From: Opisthocomus hoazin
Lineage: Eukaryota; Chordata; Aves; Opisthocomiformes; Opisthocomidae
Assembly: GCF_030867145.1 (NCBI RefSeq)
Contig: NC_134415.1
Coordinates: 7,542,417-7,606,416 of the forward strand
Length of the DNA stretch: 64,000 nt
Direction of reading: 5' to 3'
Below are positions 11,031-20,000 of the stretch, in pieces. The notes beneath the pieces were generated by a model. The model saw nothing but the letters and a program-made list of their open reading frames with translations, was not told where the DNA came from and searched no databases. How positions within the stretch are numbered: the first letter of the stretch is position 1; the number at the start of each line of letters is the position of its first letter. A program made the position numbers and the translations under genes.

Positions 11031-11036
11031 AATAAA
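11031..11036 (+). promoter_or_regulatory. Candidate poly(A) signal, copy 1
   Basis: AATAAA 63 nt after the relic RRKML codons. The partner in copy 2 is at 35912-35917. Other A/T-rich matches lie further downstream, for example near 11989, so usage is uncertain. Confidence 0.4.
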
Positions 11037-12132
11037 AAGAAAAAAAATGTAATTTGTAAGAGATAATTTATATAAATTATTGTAAAATTTCATAAACAAA
11101 TGGTCTCAATAAGTAACTCCATATGGAGTGTGATTTCCTTAGTCACTGCAGTTCTCTATTTTATATTAAGAGTTCTTACATTTATATAATATGTAAATAC
11201 AGCTTATTTTAGGAATGTTCAATACAAATGTGTAATTCACGGTGTGCTTAATGTCTGACGGCTTTTTGAGGGAATAGTGGGTTGAGTGGCCGGTATTGCT
11301 TAGAAATTATGCTGTTGGTTTACAAGAGTTGCTGACCCTCAGAAGTAAAGCCAAAAGCTTTTGAAGCTTTGTAAAAGTTTGCGTAGAATTTCTATAACAA
11401 GCCAAAATTTAAAACAAACTACTTCCAGTTTTATAAATGATGTTGGACCTTCTGGCACAAAGAACTGGGCTGACGATACAACCTGGTCATTCCTCACATT
11501 CACGGTTAAGTTGTACTAGGCTGAAGTCAGACCGTAAACAGTTGTCTTTATGGCTGTGCAATATTTCTTTGTATTTGTCTTAAACTTTGGGAAAGCTGCT
11601 CCTTAGTTCATAAAACTCGATCACACCTCAGATGTTTCACTATTTTTTACAGTTTGTTGTCAGCAAAAATGAAGCGTAGAGAGGGTGTGATGCTTAGAAT
11701 AAGATCTCAAATTTAAAGGGATATTACCCACATACTTTGAAATTTGAGCCAAAATGATTGCCATAAGGTTACTAGGAATGCTACTCTAGTTGAAGTAGTT
11801 CTTGTCTGCAATACTGGAAGGCTGCATATCACAGCACTGAAAACCTGATGGTAAAGCTCACGCAGTAGTCTGAACAAGGTACAAAAGTGTACAGAAATCT
11901 TAGTTACAAACCATATTTTTGAGTAATAATTTCTTTAATAATCTGGGGTTATGGAGTAAATGTCCTTATAAAGCTTCAATCTGTCAAAATAAATTCAAAA
12001 AATCTATTCTTTTAACAGTGGACATGGAAGTACTGTTCTGATGTGCAGTCTTTTAGACTATGGATTATTTTTATGTATGTTAATTTATGTATGGATGCAG
12101 CTTTGAAGACTACAGAATGGTGGAACCTGACA

Positions 12133-12888
12133 GCTAGGGAAGGAGCACTGATGGACTTGTTGTTTGTGAGCAGAGAAGGACTTGTGGGTGATATGATGGT
12201 TGGAAGCCGTCTTGGGCATAGTGATCGTGAAATGATGGAGTTTTCAATTCTTGGAGAAGTTAGGAGGGGTGTCAGCAGAACTGCTACAGTGGACTCCTGG
12301 AGGGCGGACTTTGACCTGTTTAGGACACTGGTTGAGAGAGTCCCTTGGGAGGCAGTCCTGCAGGGCAAAGGGGTCCAGGAAGGCTGGACATTCTTCAAGA
12401 AGGAAGTCTGAAAGGCACAGGAGCAGGCTGTCCCCATGTGCCGAAAGATGAGCTGGCAGGGAAGCAGTGGCCTGGCTGAACAGCGAGCTTTGTCTGGAAC
12501 TCAGGAAAAAAAAGGAGAGTTTATGACCTTTGGAAGAAGGGGTAGGCCACTCAGGAGGACTACAAGGATGGCATGAGGTTATGCAGGGAGCAAATTAGAA
12601 ACGCCAAAGCCCAATTAGAACTTAATCTGGCTACTGCTGTAAAAGACAATCAAAAATATTTCTATAAACGCATTAGCAACAGAAGGAGGGCTGAGGATCC
12701 GTTAGGGGATGCGGGGAGAAACATAGTGACAAAGGATGAGGAAAAGGCTGAGGTACTTAATGCCTTCTGTGCCTCAGGAGTACCCAGCACCCTGAGCTGC
12801 AAGACAGGGAGCAGAATGAAGCCCCCGTAATCCAAGTGGAAATGGTTAGCTACATCACTTAGACTCACACAAGTCTATGGCCCCCGGA
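12133..12888 (+). mobile_element. CR1 LINE ORF2 fragment starting at the duplication junction
   Basis: It carries CR1 ORF2 sequence: FSILGEVRRGVSRTATVDSW, then FRTLVERVPWEAVLQGKG, AQLELNLATAVKDNQKYFY and KDEEKAEVLNAFCAS. It corresponds to the region between the endonuclease and reverse-transcriptase domains. It is broken by several frameshifts. Both ends are truncated: the left at the unit junction (12132/12133) and the right at the LTR-like segment near 12889. Confidence 0.9.
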
Positions 12889-13575
12889 TGCGCATACCAA
12901 GATGCCCGCTCCGAAGGCGTGTCACACGGCTGAGTCCCGCTTCTGACGACACAACGTTCCATGCCAAGAGCCAATCGATACACAATAATTGACTTAGTCC
13001 CACCTTGCAAAAAGATTTCCAAACATATAAAAATTGGCACTTGAAAACTCACTTTGGGAGGAGGAGCCAAGCGAGAACTTCACCTGATGGACGGGTCGAC
13101 GGGCTTGAACCTATCTTCCCCCCCCAAGAAAGGACGCCTTTTTGCTAAGAGTCGCTCCTCTGACTTTGTCAGACATAGCCCCGGGAACACATTGTTAACT
13201 AAAACGCTAAACTATTACTTTGAGCTCAACTTTTGTAGACAGTGCATTTATCAACAGCAATTCTGAATCTGTGATAACTGTCGCTTGAATAAATCACCTA
13301 TTGTTTCAACTTTGCAAAACTGTTTCAGTGAAAGTCCTTGGAGGGGCTCTGGCAGGCAAGTTGAATCTGAGAAGTGGCTGCACACTTAACCATTTAGACA
13401 TAAACCGTTGACCAAGTCTGGGACTAGGAGTTGATCCAGCCGCCCTTAGACTCTCCTCTGAGAGAGAGTTTAGAAAGCAAGGGGGTCTCCTCTGAACCTC
13501 GTGACTCAACGGGAGGGCTCTCCTTTTGCCACTTCTCAGACTTCCCTTACCCGCCTTTAACGCGACAGGGTGCCA
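12889..13575 (+). mobile_element. Probable avian endogenous retrovirus LTR (solo or partial)
   Basis: The segment directly follows interrupted CR1 sequence. It has a TATA-like CATATAAAA at about 13022-13030 and an AATAAA at about 13289, in LTR-like order (U3, R, U5). It begins near a TG and could end at a CA (13567 or 13575). I see no clear target-site duplication and no internal retroviral genes, and the CR1 does not resume after it. The family is not identified and the borders are approximate. Confidence 0.5.
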
Positions 13576-14038
13576 CAATCAAAACTAACAAATGGCAAAT
13601 GCCATAAAAAAGAATAACGTCACAAACAGTATGATACATGGTCGTTTTAATGTCTCTATTATTCTTCTGTTTGATGTACACTGGCAGCCTCATAGCTTTC
13701 TTAACTTCTGCTCCGCACTGAACATACAGTTTCACTGAGATACTCTACAGACACTAATACACAAAGATGGTTCCCAGGTAAAAGTTGTCATTCTTAAACC
13801 AGCTATTTGTATGACACATGTTTATCCAGTGCTAATGGCTGTATTGTTGCTGAAATTATGTTTCCCAACACTGCTATATAGCCAGGGAGGAGAGGCTGTA
13901 TAATATTTGGGTGAGGAGACACTCATATACAATTCAGATTTCCACTTCTGTAAGTATTTAGGAGTTTGTGTCAATGGGATGTCCAAAAGAGAAAGGGCGC
14001 ATTTTATACAAACACGTCTTTCCTATTTCTTTTCATAG
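13576..14038 (+). other. Intron-like sequence before the relic exon at 14039
   Basis: No open frame, repeat or motif stands out. It ends in a polypyrimidine tract and CATAG acceptor at 14034-14038, so it is probably remaining AHCTF1 intron. Confidence 0.4.
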
Positions 14039-14236
14039 AGAGCTAAAGTTTTGGCCACGTCTGCTTCTGCCTTTCCTGGCTTTACACCGAAGTCTATTCT
14101 GAAATCCAGGCTTCGCACCGCATGCCCAGCAAGTCCCTGTGCATCTCCAAGACAATCAGTTACTCCCCCTCTACGAGCAAAGGAACCTAAACTATCTTTC
14201 GTGGAAGAGAACTCCAATGCAAAATGGACTATTGGG
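14039..14236 (+). pseudogene. AHCTF1: Displaced ELYS exon, present only in the spacer
   Basis: 198 nt (66 codons, phase 0 to 0) with CATAG acceptor and GTAAGC donor. It reads RAKVLATSASAFPGFTPKSI, then LKSRLRTACPASPCASPRQS and EPKLSFVEENSNAKW, matching ELYS KAKSLAMS..GFSEFTPQSILRSTLRSTPLASPSPSP..RISFVEED..KW. In the normal gene this lies after exons 13-14. Here it precedes a copy of them, and neither unit has it in its proper place. The frame is intact. Confidence 0.85.
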
Positions 14237-14431
14237 GTAAGCTGGGCTGCAGTCGGTGATTTTTGTATGAATTTGTAAAATCCATGTAAAGGCCCTATAG
14301 ACTGCGACCTGCTTTAAGTTTGTTTTTTTTTTTTTAAAGTTTGTAAACAGCAGTGTCACTGAATTTGTCACTTTGCCACTTAATCTTCTTGGAATTAGTT
14401 CACTTTCTGATTTACGCTTTTCATTCATCAG

Positions 14432-14579
14432 AATGATCGTGATCCTCGCTTGAGAGAGAGAGCAGTTGCCAGACATTCCCTGTCACACCAGTACGGCAAG
14501 AGCCTTCCCAGAGTTCAAAGGAAGCTGGCTGTAGAGAGAGCCAAGCCTTATCGTTTGCCTTCATCGGCCTTAACAGAAG
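14432..14579 (+). pseudogene. AHCTF1: Third copy of ELYS exon 13 (NDRDP exon) in the spacer
   Basis: 148 nt with intact splice sites, reading [20 protein letters not shown] and [18 protein letters not shown]. It keeps [10 protein letters not shown], the family state, where both units have PC(F/L). It therefore branches before the C substitution shared by copies 1 and 2. Intron homology to the units starts near 14350. Confidence 0.88.
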
Positions 14580-14664
14580 GTAATTTTTAAGGGGGGACCA
14601 TGATGGGCAACTAATCATCACTTTGATGACCCCAGGCTGATATATTTTCCCTCTTGCTTCACAG

Positions 14665-14815
14665 TCGTACGACCAAAGTCATTATCAACCATAACAAAGC
14701 AAGCTAATGCAGAACGTGTGCGTAAAAGTGCAACTTTGATCAGCAGTGTGTTGTCCAAAATCAGAGAAGTACAGGTAGCAAATGAGCAGAAGACCAGTTT
14801 CTAACCATATGACAG
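14665..14815 (+). pseudogene. AHCTF1: Third copy of ELYS exon 14 in the spacer, with a stop
   Basis: 151 nt, VVRPKSLSTITKQANAERVR, then SSVLSKIREVQVANEQK. An in-frame TAA at 14802-14804 ends it, where the units read TTC TCG. The middle differs strongly from copies 1 and 2, so it is an older duplicate. Homology to the units' intron ends near 14850. Confidence 0.85.
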
Positions 14816-14849
14816 GTAAGCAGCCTTTTAACAAAGTTCAGTCTTGAGC

Positions 14850-16597
14850 TGCCGGTCCTCTTCTCGGACGGGGTTTGCTATTTCACACATAGATACCCTG
14901 GTTAAAGCTGTCTCTCTGTGCAGGAAAGGTGCGTGTTTTGCTGGCTGAGAACAAGCGGCGGATCCAGAGCACGCAGGCAACGGGGGAGTCCTGACTGGAG
15001 GAAGACTGGAAGCAGTGGGAGCACCAGCACGGTGCTGTGGCTCGGGAGAGTTTCCCGGTAATGGGCATCTTGGCCACATACTGAAACCTCTGGTCTTCTG
15101 TGTCTGGTGTTTTCTGCTTCTTGTCATCTTTCAGATTTGTTGCTCAGGCACTTCTCTGCCAGCAATGCACCGACGAGACCCTCCAGGGGCTTATAAGCTT
15201 GGGTAAAGTGGCAATAACGTAGCCCTTGGTTAAGGGTCCACAGCGTCATATCCAGTCTCTCATCAGTTCAGCTAACAGAACGTTCTGTCTCTGCTTCTAA
15301 CGACATGATCGTTTCTTGGTTTCATTTTCTAATTCTGAGAACTTGTGACTGAAAGAAAAAATGGCAGTGAATGCACCGAGCCGTGTCAAAGCAGCTCAGA
15401 CTGTGTTGTTTCAAAGTCTTGGACAGGGAGAACCAAAGATCAACCCTTTAAAACCAGTCATGAGAGAAACACCCTAGAACTTGGTCCAGCTGTGTTCTTT
15501 GTTCTCTGTTTTGAAAAAATTAACACTGCTTGTACCTTTGGGTGTGTTTCTGAAAGCAACCAATGTCAAAGTGACTGATTTAGCCAGGCAGAAGCATTTC
15601 AGCAGGCGGCTGTGGTGTGCCAGAGCCAAGGAGCGCACGACGAGCTGCTCTGGGAAAGCAGGGGTCTGATGGTGACCTGATATACAGCAATAAATCAGTC
15701 AAGGCACAGCTTCGCTGAGAGGCCGTACGCTGCTTCCCTCCCCGTTGCTCTTCAAGAACCATTTCTTTGCTTCAACACGGGTAACCGCCCAACGGGGGAG
15801 GCGGGAAATTCGCTGTCTGCGTGGAGCGGCGATTGCGGGACGAGGACTGGGTGTAATGGGGAGAGCACAGCTTTACAGGAATGCAGGGCGTGTTGAGGGC
15901 TTCTCTTCAGTTTGGCGTGAAGCACGCATCACGCAGCAAAGCTGCTGACTAAACAGAAGTGCTGGATTTCTTCCTGCATAAACCATGACCCCAGGTCTGG
16001 AGCTTCTGCCAGCAGCAAGAAGTATGGTGCCAGCCTTTCGGGTCCAATATCTGCTTCCTGGACACATTTGGACAGGTTATGGGCAATTCTGGGCTTAATT
16101 CTGCCGGGAATGCTGAACGCTGTTTGGGGTGTATGGCTAAACGTGGTCGTTCAGGTGCCTTCTTCGGCCCATCAGCGTGGGTGATCCTATCGGTCTCGGC
16201 TGGCAGCTGGCACACGCGTTCGGGCACACAACACGGTGTCCTGTTGTGCTCCTCATTCACTTGCTGCGTCAACTGCTTCTCCTGCATTGGTTTGCCTGGG
16301 GCCTGCTTTTCTGAGACAGTGAAACGAACTGAGCCAGGCTTCTGTTAGTTCCATGTCTTCCACCTCGAGAGCTGTTGGATACAGTTTTAGAGAACTAATG
16401 GTGACAAGGCTTTGCTGCTGTGGCATTGTTTTGCTTGTGTGGTGGAGAGAATACTTCAGTGGGTCGGAGAGAGTCACCAAACACCTGGGCGTGTTGCCCG
16501 TGCTGCAAATGTTTTTGCAGTTCCACTTGTCAGCTTGCTGTTTGTAAAAGTCTGTGTTGGAAGGAGACAGTCCCAAGCCGCCTGGACATGGTCTAGG
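14850..16597 (+). other. Spacer upstream of the copy 2 coding start
   Basis: No coding exon is recognised. GC content rises from about 15590 to 15900 and again around 16670-16790, which fits promoter or first-exon sequence. An E2F-type site is listed separately. Short open frames here have no recognisable homology. Confidence 0.4.
15800..15808 (-). promoter_or_regulatory. E2F-type site in a candidate promoter
   Basis: GGCGGGAAA is the reverse complement of TTTCCCGCC, a consensus E2F/DP site typical of S-phase and mitotic gene promoters. It sits in a GC-rich stretch (about 15780-15860) 1.1 kb before the ATG exon, where a non-coding first exon would be expected. Single-motif evidence, so tentative. 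Confidence 0.4.
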
Positions 16598-16652
16598 CGT
16601 GCTCTAGGTGCCCCTGCTTGAGCAGGGGGGCTGGGCCAGATGACCTCCAGCG
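16598..16652 (+). mobile_element. Short CR1 3'-end fragment
   Basis: Contains GTGCTCTAGGTGCCCCTGCT, then TTGAGCAGGGGGGCTGG and CCAGATGACCTCCAG, which is the CR1 3' region next to its tail. Only about 55 bp is clear. Confidence 0.75.
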
Positions 16653-16920
16653 TTCTGGAAGGCTCTCTCTGCCGTGTGATTGGTGGGGCTGGTGTCCCGC
16701 GGCAACGCTTCGTTACCTCCGGTCTCCCTCTGCGAGGAAGGCTGCGTGTGTGCGCTGCGCTGAGACCCTTCGCACCTGCGTCTGTCCCAGTGCCATCTTT
16801 TAAGGAAAAGCTGTGTAGGAGGTTATTGACTGCACACTGATGAAACTTCTGTCAATGTCAAAAACCTTTATGGCTGCTGTGAGCCCATTTTTGTGTTTTT
16901 TTCTTTCTTTACAGTGAAGA

Positions 16921-17041
16921 ATGCAAGGCCTAACAGATCGGGTATCCAGCAGCCTGCTGCAGTTTCCAGAGGCGACTGTTCAGGCCCTTGGGGACGATGA
17001 GAACACCCCACGTTCTGTGCTGCGTGGGAATCTTTTTAGAG
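16921..17041 (+). CDS. AHCTF1: ELYS exon 1 (first coding exon), copy 2
   Basis: The acceptor is at 16911-16914 and the exon starts at 16915. The ATG at 16921 opens [18 protein letters not shown], which resembles the start of vertebrate ELYS (M-x-L-x-x-V-[TS]-S). It continues [18 protein letters not shown], matching the family's TLQALGEDE..SVLRG. The donor GTGAGC is at 17042 and the exon ends in phase 1. The start is chosen because homology begins exactly at this methionine, as in mammals, where the start also sits just inside an internal exon. A non-coding first exon must lie upstream. Confidence 0.85.
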
Positions 17042-20000
17042 GTGAGCGTTTTCCCATAAACTTGGTCTTGGTATGAAGTTGTCATTGCCTGGAGGTTACC
17101 TGCAGCATCGGGTCGTAGTATCAGCTGTGTCAGGTTGGTGCAGTTAAGGTGACTCCCCAGGTTTAGAGAGAGCAGAAATGGTGTTTTATCGATTATAAAT
17201 GCCAATATTAAAACTTGAGTATAGTTAAACTTTGAAATTACAAGCACCTGCACCAGTCTTGTGCTATTCAAAGAATTTCCGTGAACACGCAAAGTCAGTG
17301 AGCCCTCCTCAATTTCTGATGAAATAAAAGGCAGTTTTTGCAAAAGTACGAGTGTTGTTTGGGGCCGTTTTCATTTGCACCGTCAAGCTCTGTGACCATG
17401 ATAGCATCGCAGGCAGAAATCATTCTACGGCAATGTTCCAGAGGCAAACCCCTTTGCTCTTTCTTTTCTGGTCTGAATAGAAACAGGAGGAAGGGGACAA
17501 GGCTGTTGAGCGCTGCAGCCGTATTTCCAAAGTATTTACTAGGGTGCTGATGAGTACGCAGTGCGAGCTGCTGACAGTGGCTAAGCAGATGAGGTAGTTG
17601 CCTTTCTAGGCTATCTGAAAGTGGAGCTGGGTGCTTGTCTGGATGTCTTGGCTTCTTTTAAGACCAGGTAGAATCTGTCTACCTGGCTGGAAATGCAGGA
17701 CTCGAGTTAATACTTCCTTTGAGCTTGAAGGAGTTGAGCACAAAGGAATGTGTAAACATCCCATGTAGAAGTGTAAATTTCCGAACACAGTGCCCATTCT
17801 AAGGTCTGAAGCCCAAATCCCTGCCAAAGCAGGCATGCGTCAAGTACAATTAATAAACTAGAAATGGATTGGCTTAGAGTTGTTCTACTGGAAGTACACT
17901 GCAAGGCTTGTATTCCCATACGCATCTAGATGACTTCTAGCAAAACTAGAAACAAAACAAAGCTGCAGATGGTAGAAAGAGTTTAGATCAATGTATTGTC
18001 ATCTTTATCCCAGACAGTCAAGTGGAAAATAATAAGGTTGTTGATTTTAAGATGTATGGCTTGAGAATTTCAATGGGTGATTTGAAAGAACTGACCGGGA
18101 TTCGGTAAGGCGGTACTTTTATTGAAGGAAAGGGGCAGTGACTGTGATTTTTTCAGTTGTTTCCAATCTTCCGTTGGAAATGTGCTTTAGTCAGCTTCCG
18201 TTTCTCTTACAGGGAGAAATGGGCTAGCATGGCTGGCACGTGGTCCTCATCTTGAGGTAGTGAACTCTGTGACAGGAGAGCGGCTCTCTGCATACCGTTT
18301 CAGGGGGGCAAAGAAGCAGCCTCCCACTGTTCGTGCGGTAAAGGAGTTTTCCTGGCAGAAGAGAACTGGACTGCTGGTTGGGCTGGAAGAAGCAGAGGGA
18401 AGTGTTCTCTGTCTGTACGACCTTGGAATATCACGAGTGGTTAAAGCAGTTGTTCTTCCAGGAAAGGTACGTACTTTTTCATCAGTTGCATGAGGGAGAT
18501 TTTCTATACCACAGAGAAGTGGTTCAGGAGAAACTATGAAGAAGCCTTGGTGGGACAACTCGGTAGTTGTGTGCTGAAGGTTATGAATTCTGGAATAAAG
18601 CCAAAGCTTGTCTGATCTTTTGCTCCTATGCCCTGACTGCTCCTGATTCCAAGCATATTTGGTCTGTTGCTTTCTTTTTGCTACTGGAGAAGTTAGATCA
18701 GCAGAGACAGAGCACAGGTATTGCTGGCTGGACTGTTAACTTCGAAACTGTGAGTGGGAGTAAGCGCAAGAAAAACCAAGCCAACAAAACTTGCACTTAG
18801 CCACTGTCCATATGATCTGAATTTGTCCTCTAACTCTTACTTCCAAAGTAGACAGAACATCATACATATTTTTAATCTGCCCAACTGTTGCTCTGATTTT
18901 CACACGGATTGTTTTTTCAAGTCAAATGCAGATCTGTTCTTCACATCACTTTCTGCACTGTTTGTCATGACTGTTTTAAAGGCTTTAATCAGCACCTGAA
19001 TTTAGGGACTGTTTTCCGTGTGGGTGTGTGTTCTGTGGACAACGAAGTGGTACAGGTTAACGCTAACTTCGAGTACCTCTGGGCCAAGGTGTCAAGCCAT
19101 TAGTCTATTAATACAGGGTATTTCTAGTGACTGTACGACTGCCTTTCGGTCCAAATGTGTTTGAAAGTCCTTGGAGTAGCACAGAAGATTGGAAATTGAA
19201 TTGGATTTCTAGGAAATCTGAAACAAAGACAAGTCGTCTGAGTTACCATAGGTCTTTCTAAAGATTCGAATGCTTGTGAGCAAGAGGAAAGGTCAATTGT
19301 GTGGCAGACTGCCAGGGAGTGTAGCCATAGCAAGTGCTGGATCTGGGAGAGGAGAAACCTTTGGGGCTGAGGACTTTGGTTATTTTTCCCTAGCTGCGGA
19401 GGCAAAAGAAGTGTATATAAAACCATGCACTACCTTGTGATGCTCACTTCTTTCTTTTCTTTTCATGTACAACTTTGTTGGTGGTTATAACTCCCTGTTT
19501 CTGTTGTGTTGCATTTTGTAAGCAGGCGAAAGGATAGCCCGTGTTCTTTTGTTGTATGGCTTTAGTGCAGGAGTCTTCAGGTGCTTGTCTCTCTGCTCTA
19601 GCAGTCAGTGTTGTCCTGGGATGTGTTGCAGGTGCTGGCAGGTCTGCCTTTGCTTTGTCGTAAAGCCGCATGCAGAGCGCTTTGCGTGTTCAAGAGCGGT
19701 GTGCACGTCTCCCTTAGCTGGAGCTGGCTTTTCCCCTAACACGCTGCTGTTCTCTTTGCCATTGCTTTAGGCTGGCTTTTTAAATTTTGGTTCACATTCC
19801 TAGACGTGCTGGTGTGCATTTAAAACTGCTTCTACTTTATCGGGTGGTTATTTTCATTCTAAGTGAGGACTAGTGTACGGTTTACCAAGCCGCTGTCTCC
19901 CGTCAACACTTTCCAGAAGTGTTTCATTCGCATGGAAGTGGTGCGTCTGCCGTGCAACTCAGCCGCTGCCTCGCCTGACGTACAGCCACGATTCATCCTA

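Larger units (their letters stand above)
1..12132 (+). repeat. Left unit (copy 1) of a tandem segmental duplication
   Basis: This segment matches 24883-37013 almost base for base with the same orientation and order. The offset is 24,882 at the start and 24,881 at the end because of small indels. Differences seen by eye are scattered single-base changes, a few per kilobase. The match is already in force at position 1, so the unit continues to the left of the window. It stops at 12132, where this copy runs into a CR1 fragment while the other copy runs into unique sequence at 37014. It contains ELYS exons 8-19, their introns, an intronic CR1 and 3' flank. Confidence 0.97.
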
